Shown here piece by piece: positions 1-5,330 of a stretch of 6,030 nucleotides of DNA. The stretch lies in contig PWMO01000420.1 of assembly GCA_003558175.1 (NCBI GenBank), positions 1-6,030 on the forward strand, in the 5' to 3' direction. The translations under genes and the position numbers were made by a program. Below the pieces are notes generated by a model, which saw only the letters and a program-made list of their open reading frames with translations, had not been told where the DNA came from and ran no database searches. Source of the stretch: Spirochaetaceae bacterium (GTDB taxonomy: Bacteria; Spirochaetota; Spirochaetia; DSM-27196; PWMO01). How positions within the stretch are numbered: position 1 is the stretch's first letter; each line of letters opens with the position of its first letter.

Positions 1-259
1 CGGCGAGCTGTACGAACTCCGCGACATCGTAGGTTTGCGACGGCTCCTTGACGTCAATCAGGTGGTGCACCAGGCGTTGCCGTTCAGCAGCCGACGGCTT
101 GGCGGTACCGATGTCCATTCCGCGGTAGATCTGCATCGAGTCGGCGCTGATAACTTCAGTCTGGGTGGAGTCAAGCAGTTGTAACAGGAGATCGGTCTTC
201 CCGGAGGCCGTGGGACCAAAGAGACAGAACAGCGGTAACGGGCTATTCTTCGATCTGAT
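1..259 (-). CDS. miaA: tRNA dimethylallyltransferase MiaA, N-terminal part (cut by window edge, unusual start)
   Basis: MiaA transfers a dimethylallyl group to N6 of A37 in tRNAs that read codons beginning with U. Only about the first 86 codons lie in the window. Seen: the P-loop GPTASGKT at positions 217-194, then SADSMQIYRGMDIGTAKPS and HHLIDVKEPSQTYDVAEF, which are hallmark MiaA blocks in the right order and spacing. The reading frame is open only from 274 leftward (a TGA lies at 277-275) and contains no ATG, GTG or TTG before the P-loop. The first ATG in frame, at 136-134, falls after the P-loop and would remove it. I place the start at ATC 259-257 because AAAGGTG at 270-264 sits 4 nt upstream; CTG 232-230 is an alternative. 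The frame overlaps the 3' end of rpoZ and is +1 relative to it, so translational coupling, frameshifting or a one-base sequence error are all possible. The family call is very sure; the start is not. Confidence 0.93.
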   Translation of the reverse strand, partial: MRSKNSPLPLFCLFGPTASGKTDLLLQLLDSTQTEVISADSMQIYRGMDIGTAKPSAAERQRLVHHLIDVKEPSQTYDVAEFVQLA

Positions 260-434
260 ACTGCACCTTTCGTGTCAGCACCTGGCGAATGGCGGTAGAG
301 ACAACTTTGCCCTGGTTTTGCTCCAGCTCTTCATCACCGGTGACGCTGATCTGATATGCGCGACGGATCGAAGCTCGCGTCAGCTCGTAAATGTTGCTGT
401 CTTCCTGTATCAGTAAATCTAAGGGCAGTACCAT
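243..434 (-). CDS. rpoZ: DNA-directed RNA polymerase omega subunit
   Basis: A 63-residue protein recognisable as RNA polymerase omega, the small subunit that binds the C-terminal part of beta-prime and aids core enzyme assembly. Seen: NIYELTRASIRRAYQI at residues 14-29, and GKVVSTAIRQVLTRKVQY around residues 42-59. These match the omega pattern of an N-x-ELT-x-A-xx-RA-x-Q helix followed by a K-x-V-xx-A segment near the C terminus. It is shorter than the E. coli protein (91 residues), lacking the C-terminal tail. I chose ATG 434-432 because GGAG lies 6 nt upstream; a GTG at 461-459 would add nine residues but has no convincing ribosome site. Its last codons overlap the miaA frame, so the two are probably co-transcribed and coupled. 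A good promoter lies at 498-526. Confidence 0.85.
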   Translation of the reverse strand: MVLPLDLLIQEDSNIYELTRASIRRAYQISVTGDEELEQNQGKVVSTAIRQVLTRKVQYQIEE

Positions 435-481
435 GTCGCGCTCCAGACGGTGATCTTCCACGGCTAAACTCGCTTGAAGAG

Positions 482-509
482 TTGAATTCGAACCCTCAAT
501 ATAGCTAAT
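482..509 (+). promoter_or_regulatory. possible promoter for the panE-type gene, overlapping the rpoZ promoter
   Basis: TTGAAT (482-487), a 16-nt spacer and GCTAAT (504-509), each four of six to consensus, would start transcription near 516, ahead of the gene beginning at 558. The proposed elements interleave with the -10 box of the divergent rpoZ promoter, so simultaneous occupancy would be unlikely. The match is weak and other starts are possible. Confidence 0.3.
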
Positions 510-526
510 CTGCGCCCGCAGTGCAA
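498..526 (-). promoter_or_regulatory. sigma-70-type promoter for rpoZ-miaA
   Basis: On the minus strand TTGCAC (526-521) is followed by a 17-nt spacer and TATATT (503-498), a five-of-six match to the -10 consensus. Transcription should begin near 491, giving rpoZ a leader of about 57 nt. The -35 element and spacer length are the same as in the predicted murC promoter at 5275-5303. This is inferred from sequence only. Confidence 0.55.
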
Positions 527-545
527 GTCCACGCGGACGTTCTTC

Positions 546-551
546 TGGAGG
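546..551 (+). promoter_or_regulatory. ribosome binding site supporting TTG start at 558
   Basis: TGGAGG is nearly the full anti-Shine-Dalgarno complement and sits 6 nt before TTG 558. No comparable site precedes the alternative ATG 597, where only CCAGAG is seen. This decides the start given for the ketopantoate reductase gene. Confidence 0.6.
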
Positions 552-557
552 GCCGCC

Positions 558-1514
558 TTGACAGCAACCGGGCCGGTCGCTATCGTTCCCAGAGCCATGA
601 GAGAGATAACTTCAGTTTACATCCTCGGTGCGGGAGGTCTCGGAGCCGCTTACGGCAGCAGGATACATCTCGCGCAACCCGGACTGGCTTCGTTTCTGGC
701 ACATGGAGCTCGCGCAGAGCGGTTGCGGCGCGAAGGGGTCAAGGTAAACGACCAGCACTTTCTGCTCCCGGTTGTGGAGCCGGCTCAGGCCGCGCAGCCC
801 GATCTGGTCCTGCTCACCGTCAAGTATCACCATATTGACGAAGCGGTTGCGATGCTCAAACCGGTAGTCGGTCCGCACACGCTGGTGCTGTCGCTGCTCA
901 ACGGAATTGACAGCGAAGAGATCCTGAGTGGGCACTTTCCAGCCGAGCAGATAATCCACGGTATGAGCCTTGGAATCGACGCGGTACGCAGCGGCAAGTC
1001 TATCAGGTGCAAGAGCTTCGGCGTCATCCATTTTGGCCGGCCGCGCAACAATCCGCCGTCTGATGCGGTTCGCGCGATCCAGCAGCTGTTCACCCGCTGC
1101 GACATCCAGTGGGAGACTCCCGACGACATGCTGCGCGCCCTGTGGTGGAAGTTCATGATCAACGTGGGCATCAACCAGGTTTCCGCAGTGCTGAACATGA
1201 CGTATCACGGCTTTCAGCACAACCGGTACGCGCGCTCAATGATGCACGCGGCCATGCGCGAGGTGATTGCAGTCGCTCAGGCGCGCGGAATCGCACTCTC
1301 AGAGGAAGACATAAACAGGTTTGACGAGGTCATCCCGCGGCTCGCCCCTGACGGGAAAACGTCGATGCTTCAGGATGTGGAGGAGAGGCGCAAGACGGAG
1401 GTCGAGATGCTTGCCGGGAAGGTGATCGAGATCGGCCGCGAGCTGAACATCGATACCCCGGTGAACACGGTACTCTTCGATCTGCTCCGCGCGCGCGAAA
1501 CGGATTACCTCTGA
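558..1514 (+). CDS. panE: 2-dehydropantoate 2-reductase (ketopantoate reductase family)
   Basis: Expected to reduce 2-dehydropantoate to (R)-pantoate with NADPH in the cytoplasm, a step of pantothenate and CoA synthesis. Seen: an N-terminal Rossmann motif GAGGLG at residues 24-29; LLNG at 113-116, where the family usually has QNG; LWWKFMINVGINQVSAVL, with K198 and N202 at the places of the catalytic lysine and substrate-binding asparagine; and SMLQDVEERRKTEVE, with E281 matching the conserved acidic residue of E. coli PanE. At 318 residues the length is normal. The start chosen is TTG 558 because TGGAGG at 546-551 lies 6 nt upstream. ATG 597 would start close to the Rossmann strand, as is usual in the family, but has only a weak ribosome site, so either may be right. 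The gene stands alone, opposite in direction to both neighbours. It could also be a PanE paralogue acting on another 2-keto acid. Confidence 0.92.
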   Translation: MTATGPVAIVPRAMREITSVYILGAGGLGAAYGSRIHLAQPGLASFLAHGARAERLRREGVKVNDQHFLLPVVEPAQAAQPDLVLLTVKYHHIDEAVAMLKPVVGPHTLVLSLLNGIDSEEILSGHFPAEQIIHGMSLGIDAVRSGKSIRCKSFGVIHFGRPRNNPPSDAVRAIQQLFTRCDIQWETPDDMLRALWWKFMINVGINQVSAVLNMTYHGFQHNRYARSMMHAAMREVIAVAQARGIALSEEDINRFDEVIPRLAPDGKTSMLQDVEERRKTEVEMLAGKVIEIGRELNIDTPVNTVLFDLLRARETDYL

Positions 1515-1516
1515 GC

Positions 1517-1566
1517 GGCCAACAATTCGGCGCGCGGTTCTACTCGCGCGCGCGGTTCTGCTGGCC
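1517..1566. terminator. GC-rich hairpin between convergent genes, possible bidirectional terminator
   Basis: GCGCGCG (1530-1536) pairs with CGCGCGC (1545-1551) across an 8-nt loop, a perfect 7-bp stem; GGCCA (1517-1521) and TGGCC (1562-1566) can form an outer stem. It lies just after the panE-type stop codon and about 45 bp beyond the end of the oppositely facing ComFB gene, where a shared terminator would be expected. There is no T-run on either side, so it is not a standard intrinsic terminator; function is inferred from position. Confidence 0.4.
1531..1562. repeat. short tandem-like direct repeat, 14 bp units, 18 bp period
   Basis: CGCGCGGTTCTACT (1531-1544) recurs as CGCGCGGTTCTGCT (1549-1562) with one mismatch. 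The two copies contribute to the arms of the hairpin in the same spacer. A run of strictly alternating CG (1545-1554) joins them. It looks like a local duplication, not part of a mobile element. Confidence 0.7.
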
Positions 1567-1611
1567 CACGACCGAGACCCTCACGACTGTCCGCGCACAA
1601 TCCCCGAACAA

Positions 1612-2298
1612 TCAGGCGGGCCTGAGCGCAATCGGATCGAGACTGAGAATTCCGTCGCTGATGATCTTCTCCTGCAACGTGAACTCGCAGCAGGTAGTGA
1701 TCAGCTTCTCAACGCGGGCCGGCTGATAGCCGGGATGATCAACGTCGAGGCTCAGCGTGAACGTCTGTATCTCGCTGCTGTCCCGCACCGGCGCCGGCCA
1801 GAAACTGTAGTAGCCGTTGGTGCTGCGCTGCGTAACAAACGGATTGGGCCAACCGGGTTCAGCGGGAGTGGCGGTGCGGCCGTTGATTGAGAGTCTCACG
1901 GAGGCGCCGTGCACTGCGGCTCCGCTCTCCGCGTTCACCACCTTGCCGAAGATCTGCGGCAAATTGTGCACCGGGCTCAGCTGCTCTTCCATCGAAATCG
2001 GCTGGCCGCTCGCGTTCACAGACGGCTTGCGCCGCCGCGTGACCACGTCTATTCCCTGATTCACCAGCACAAGGATGCCGATCATGCTGCCGAGAGAGCT
2101 GTTGTGTTCGTCCAGGTGCTCGGCAGCCAGGCGCGTAAATCCCCGCTCGCTCATGATGTAGCGCGGGGGAAGGCGATTCAGCACGTAGGCGGCGACGTCA
2201 TTAATCGCTGCCGGATCACCCTGCAGCTCAGGACGCTCCTCAAGCGCTATATCGATTGCCTTCAGCACGATATCTTCCTGATAGTTCTTCAACTGCAC
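1612..2298 (-). CDS. ComFB-domain protein fused to a carboxypeptidase-regulatory-like beta domain
   Basis: A 228-residue protein in two parts. Residues 1-55 match the late-competence ComFB family: NYQEDIV near the start and DVAAYVLNRLPPRYIMSERG at 34-53, the family's signature block. The cysteines often found between these blocks in other members are absent. ComFB proteins are now described as cyclic-dinucleotide receptors in some bacteria; whether this one binds a ligand is unknown. Residues about 114-227 are strand-rich, with FGKVVNAESGAAVHGASVRL, TNGYYSFW and TFTLSLDVDHPGYQP, the look of a carboxypeptidase regulatory-like (transthyretin-like) fold. There is no signal peptide or membrane segment, so it should be cytoplasmic, which is unusual for that second fold. 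The start is GTG 2298-2296, with TGAGGA at 2313-2308 nine nt upstream. It lies 48 bp after cmk and is probably the last gene of the murC unit. The exact role is not known. Confidence 0.78.
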   Translation of the reverse strand: MQLKNYQEDIVLKAIDIALEERPELQGDPAAINDVAAYVLNRLPPRYIMSERGFTRLAAEHLDEHNSSLGSMIGILVLVNQGIDVVTRRRKPSVNASGQPISMEEQLSPVHNLPQIFGKVVNAESGAAVHGASVRLSINGRTATPAEPGWPNPFVTQRSTNGYYSFWPAPVRDSSEIQTFTLSLDVDHPGYQPARVEKLITTCCEFTLQEKIISDGILSLDPIALRPA

Positions 2299-2346
2299 AC
2301 GGTTCCGTCCTCAGAAAACAAACGTAGCCCGCATCGCGGCCGAATT

Positions 2347-2895
2347 CTATATCTGGTCCAGTTTCTTTTTGCGCTCCACGATGGGCATCGCGGCCGCCAC
2401 GATGCGATCGGCAACCCCTTCCGGTGGAACGGACTCGGTATCTACCAGGAGGTCAACGAACTCGTACTCATTATTGTCGATGTTGTATAAACGCAGGTAA
2501 CGGTAGCGATCGCGCTCATCGCGCAGCCTGGTGCGATCGAGCACTGCACCGTAGCTGCCTCCCTCGCGCTTCCAGATTCGCTCGGCACGCACCACCAGCG
2601 GAGCCGTCAGATAGACCGTGAGGTCGGCCTCGTCCTTCAGCAGCCAGACCGCCAGGCGCGAACCGAGGACACAGGAGCCTTCGTGCGCCATCTCAACCTG
2701 GCGCCGGTCAAGGTAGCGATCCCAGCCGGGATCGCTCTCGGCCATCCGACATAGATCGTCAAACGGAATGCCCCGTTCGTCGGCAATCGTGTGAAACGTG
2801 TAGTTGACCAGGCGCAGCCCCAGCCGTTCAGCCACGATGCGGCTGACCGTGGAGTTTCCGCACCCGCTCTTACCCGAAATTGCTATCGTAACCAT
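2347..2895 (-). CDS. cmk: (d)CMP kinase, archaeal/spirochaetal short type
   Basis: Phosphorylates CMP or dCMP with ATP, a step of pyrimidine nucleotide supply in the cytoplasm. This is the short form, 182 residues, related to archaeal cytidylate kinases and not the roughly 225-residue E. coli type. Seen: the N-terminal P-loop region ISGKSGCGNSTVSRIVAERL (6-25); DRR at 63-65 and GSRLAVWLL (78-86) for nucleotide monophosphate binding; APLVVRAERIWKREGG (98-113), the arginine-rich lid; and an RYRYLRLYNID segment (130-140). The residue at the Walker A lysine position is Asn (N14), while K9 sits at the second P-loop position. ATG 2895-2893 is chosen because it starts the first beta strand and lies 4 bp past the yicC stop. 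The ribosome site is weak (GAG only), which suggests coupling to yicC translation. An in-frame ATG at 2937 would extend into yicC and is less likely. Another nucleoside monophosphate as substrate cannot be excluded. Confidence 0.88.
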   Translation of the reverse strand: MVTIAISGKSGCGNSTVSRIVAERLGLRLVNYTFHTIADERGIPFDDLCRMAESDPGWDRYLDRRQVEMAHEGSCVLGSRLAVWLLKDEADLTVYLTAPLVVRAERIWKREGGSYGAVLDRTRLRDERDRYRYLRLYNIDNNEYEFVDLLVDTESVPPEGVADRIVAAAMPIVERKKKLDQI

Positions 2896-2899
2896 GTCA

Positions 2900-3766
2900 T
2901 CACTCGACGTTCCGCAGTTGTTCGCGAACATTCTCAAGCGCGTCCTTCATCTCCACCACCTGCCGACTGATGTCCAGCACGAAGCTCTTGGAGCCAATCG
3001 TGTTAACTTCGCGGTTGATTTCCTGGCACAGAAAATCGAGACGTTTGCCGACCGCACCGCCGACCTGAAGCGCCTCGCGAAAGCTGTCGAGGTGCGCCTG
3101 CATGCGGGAAAGTTCTTCATTGATCGAGTACTTCACCAGCAGCATGGCCGTCTCCGCGTACACCCGCGAGACGTCAATCTCATCACCCAGCACCTGCGCG
3201 AAACGGGAACGCACCGTCTCGCGCAGCCCCGCTTCCATCTGCGGGGCGTGTTGGCCGACAATCGAGAGAGCGTCCTGGATTCGCTGCAGCTGGGCTGCAA
3301 TATCCCGCTGCGTGGCGGCTCCCTCCCGTAGACGTTCCTGCTCGAACGCCTCCAGAGCGCGCTCGAGTAGATCAAAGACAACCGGGCGGTAATCCCCGAC
3401 TTCGCGCTGCTTCTCAACCTGCAGCACCTCCTCGAAGCGCAGCAGGTGATCGACGGTAATCGGGTCGGAAAGCCCGGCAATCTCGCGCAACCGCAGCAGC
3501 GCGTCCCGGTACGCGGCAACGGTGCCCGGGTCTATCTGGATTTGCAGGTTCTGTGCCACCTCGCGCAGGCGCAACACGACCTCCACCCGTCCGCGTGCAA
3601 CGCGCCCACCGATAAGCGAGCGCACTTCGGGCTCCAGCGTGGCCAGAAACCCGGGAAGCAGCACGTTGATATCCAGGTAGCGGTTATTGTAGGACTTGAT
3701 GTCTACAGCGGCCTGCAGCGTAGAGTTCTGATACTCGGTATGTGCAAAGGCGGTCATGCTCGTCAT
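2900..3766 (-). CDS. yicC: YicC family endoribonuclease
   Basis: A 288-residue member of the YicC family, described as metal-dependent endoribonucleases that take part in small-RNA and mRNA turnover. Seen: the start MTSMTAFAHTEY, equivalent to the family's usual SMTGF opening; the N-terminal domain with IKSYNNRYLDINVLLP (23-38) and RVARGRVEVVLRL (55-67); and the highly conserved C-terminal region (about 235-288) with GKRLDFLCQEINREVNTIGSK and a final REQLRNVE. Length is normal. ATG 3766-3764 overlaps the murC stop as ATGA, with AAGGAG 8 nt upstream inside murC, so the two should be translationally coupled. cmk follows after 4 bp. In B. subtilis and relatives the homologue sits upstream of gmk and rpoZ; here a CMP kinase occupies the following slot. 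Confidence 0.95.
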   Translation of the reverse strand: MTSMTAFAHTEYQNSTLQAAVDIKSYNNRYLDINVLLPGFLATLEPEVRSLIGGRVARGRVEVVLRLREVAQNLQIQIDPGTVAAYRDALLRLREIAGLSDPITVDHLLRFEEVLQVEKQREVGDYRPVVFDLLERALEAFEQERLREGAATQRDIAAQLQRIQDALSIVGQHAPQMEAGLRETVRSRFAQVLGDEIDVSRVYAETAMLLVKYSINEELSRMQAHLDSFREALQVGGAVGKRLDFLCQEINREVNTIGSKSFVLDISRQVVEMKDALENVREQLRNVE

Positions 3767-5268
3767 GCGTTCTTCTCCTTCAGCGCGGCCAGCAGCCGTT
3801 CACCGAGCTGCCAGTTGTTGCCGGCACCCATGGTGACAAAGAGGTCTCCCGGGCGCAGAAGATCCATCACGTGGTCGAATGCGTCCATGATCTCCTCGAA
3901 ATAGCGCACGTCCGAATGATGAATTCGCGTTCGATCGGCGAGCATCTTGCCGGAAATGTTGCCGTCAAAACGCTCGCGCGCCGACGCATAGATCTTGTGC
4001 AGAATGACAACATCGGCAGACACAAAGCTGCGAGCAAACTGCTCCAGCAGTGCGGCGGTACGCGAATAGGTGTGCGACATGAAATCAACGATAAGGCGCC
4101 GATCGGGATGGAACGCGCGCAGCCCCGCGAGCGTGGATACGATGGCCGTCGGGTGGTGTGCGTAGTCGTCCACAAACAGCACCCCTGCAGCTTCACCCAG
4201 CACCTCGGCCCGGCGCCTGGTGCCCCCAAACGCTGCCAGCGCACGCTGCTGCAGCCGGCGCGACTCCGGTTCTACCGTGGACGCGGTGCCGGTGTCAGGG
4301 GGCGGCGACGGTCTTACCTCAGACGCCGCACCGGTGTCTCGACCGGCGAAGCGTGCAAGCAGCTGATCCGTAACGGCCAGCGCAGCCACCGCGTTGAGCG
4401 CATTATGCTCTCCGGGCACGCGCAGATTGAAGCTGCCGTCCCAACCCTCGATGCGAAACGAGATCTCACCCTGGCCAACCGTCACCGACAACAGCCGATA
4501 CGCTCCCTGCGCGTCGTGCCCGTAGGGTACGAGGGATATGTCGGGTCGCTCAGCTGCAACGGCGCGACTCACCTCCGATGCGGCGGCATCGTCGGCACAG
4601 TAGACCAGCACTCCTCCGAGCGACAGTCTGCGCGCGTAATCGGCGAAGGCGCTCTTGATGTCGGCAAGGTCGCGATAGTAATCCAGGTGATCCGGCTCAA
4701 TGCCGGTAATGAGCAGTACGTCGGGATGAAACGAGAGGAAGTGCCGTTTGTACTCGCAGGTCTCGGCAACCAGGAAGCGGTCGCCGCCGTTGTAGGTCGA
4801 CCGGCCACCGAAGCCGGCAACGGCACTGCCCACGAGCACCGCCCCGGGCAGTTGCAGCTCGCGCACCAGCACCCCGACCATCGCGGCGGTGGTTGTTTTG
4901 CCGTGCACCCCGGCGATCCCGGCGGCAAACCGGGTGGCGGAGATCTCGCCGAGAGCCTCGGTGTAGCTCTGTGGACGCAGCCCGAGCTCCAGCGCTCGCA
5001 CGAGCTGTGGATGTGAGCCGGGGTCGTACGCAGCGGAATAGATCACCGCTTCGACGTCCGCGGGAACCAACGCAGGGTCAAAACTCTCGAACACTTCCAC
5101 ACCCAGTTCAGCGAGAATTGCATCGGTATAGAAGCGTTCCTCGGTATCGGCGCCGCTGACAACCACACCCCGCCCAACCAGAAGCTCCGCCAGGGCCGTC
5201 ATTCCGGTGCCCTTGATTCCTACCATAAATACGTGCTGAAGCTGACGGGGTGGTGCGCCGGCGGACAT
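3763..5268 (-). CDS. murC: UDP-N-acetylmuramate--L-alanine ligase MurC
   Basis: Cytoplasmic ATP-dependent ligase that adds L-alanine to UDP-MurNAc, the first amino acid step of the peptidoglycan stem peptide. Seen, in order: GIKGTGMTALAEL (17-29), the N-terminal nucleotide-sugar binding loop; GVHGKTTT (120-127), the ATP P-loop; ETCEYKRHFL (169-178); DHLDYY (193-198); EHNALNAVAALA (287-298); FGGTRRR (347-353); DDYAHHPT (367-374); and HTYSRT (399-404). These are the Mur ligase landmarks, and the YAHHPT block is typical of MurC. At 501 residues it is slightly long, owing to a Pro/Thr/Ser-rich insert at about 310-338. ATG 5268 has no Shine-Dalgarno sequence, and a TAG lies 9 bp upstream in frame. 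The predicted promoter places the transcript start at or next to the ATG. It heads the murC-yicC-cmk-comFB unit. The related recycling ligase Mpl is less likely given the motifs and context. Confidence 0.97.
   Translation of the reverse strand: MSAGAPPRQLQHVFMVGIKGTGMTALAELLVGRGVVVSGADTEERFYTDAILAELGVEVFESFDPALVPADVEAVIYSAAYDPGSHPQLVRALELGLRPQSYTEALGEISATRFAAGIAGVHGKTTTAAMVGVLVRELQLPGAVLVGSAVAGFGGRSTYNGGDRFLVAETCEYKRHFLSFHPDVLLITGIEPDHLDYYRDLADIKSAFADYARRLSLGGVLVYCADDAAASEVSRAVAAERPDISLVPYGHDAQGAYRLLSVTVGQGEISFRIEGWDGSFNLRVPGEHNALNAVAALAVTDQLLARFAGRDTGAASEVRPSPPPDTGTASTVEPESRRLQQRALAAFGGTRRRAEVLGEAAGVLFVDDYAHHPTAIVSTLAGLRAFHPDRRLIVDFMSHTYSRTAALLEQFARSFVSADVVILHKIYASARERFDGNISGKMLADRTRIHHSDVRYFEEIMDAFDHVMDLLRPGDLFVTMGAGNNWQLGERLLAALKEKNA
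4267..4338 (-). repeat. internal duplication in murC encoding DTGxASxVxP twice
   Basis: DTGAASEVRP (MurC residues 311-320) is repeated as DTGTASTVEP (325-334), seven of ten residues identical, with a 42-bp period in the DNA (4338-4309 and 4296-4267). The units lie in a low-complexity stretch between the HN-x-LN block and the FGGTRRR block, a place where MurC proteins normally have a short helix connection. The pattern suggests an in-frame duplication that lengthened a surface linker. Confidence 0.7.
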
Positions 5269-5279
5269 GACGGTATACT
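5251..5279 (+). promoter_or_regulatory. possible promoter for the PopT gene
   Basis: TATACT (5274-5279) matches the -10 consensus at five of six positions; 17 nt upstream lies only TGGTGC (5251-5256), a poor -35 inside the murC coding region. A start near 5286 would leave a leader of about 45 nt before ATG 5331. Because the -10 shares bases with the murC -10 on the other strand, the two genes would compete for polymerase. Confidence 0.3.
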
Positions 5280-5303
5280 ATGGGAATCACACTCTTTGTG
5301 CAA
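5275..5303 (-). promoter_or_regulatory. sigma-70-type promoter for murC, predicted leaderless
   Basis: On the minus strand TTGCAC (5303-5298) is followed by exactly 17 nt and TAGTAT (5280-5275), four of six to the -10 consensus. The expected start site, about 7 nt on, is 5268-5269, the A of the murC ATG or the base before it. This fits the absence of a ribosome binding site. The -10 box overlaps that of the divergent promoter proposed for the PopT gene. Confidence 0.45.
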
Positions 5304-5330
5304 TCGGACGGCAATTGGAGCGCTCGCAGC

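Noticed and set aside
612..1220. 202-codon open frame on the - strand opposite the panE-type gene
   Set aside because: It shows no family motifs and is fully antisense to a gene with intact PanE motifs; GC-rich codon use explains the openness.
2314..2339. Possible intrinsic terminator or attenuator between cmk and comFB (CCGC-GAT-GCGG followed by a T-rich stretch on the minus strand)
   Set aside because: The stem is only 4 bp with a 3-nt loop and the T-run is broken by G and separated from the stem, so it is too weak to call.
1909..2490. 193-codon open frame on the + strand opposite comFB and cmk
   Set aside because: It spans two minus-strand genes and their spacer, has low-complexity His/Arg-rich content and shows no domain similarity.
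3742..5016. Long 424-codon open frame on the + strand opposite murC and the start of yicC
   Set aside because: The translation is rich in Arg, His and Gln with no recognisable domain. It lies wholly opposite strongly conserved coding sequence, so it is a GC-driven antisense shadow.
5288..5303. Dyad CACA-N5-TGTG in the murC promoter spacer as an operator (Fnr/Crp-like)
   Set aside because: The arms are only 4 bp, do not extend on either side and do not match a full TGTGA-N6-TCACA site.
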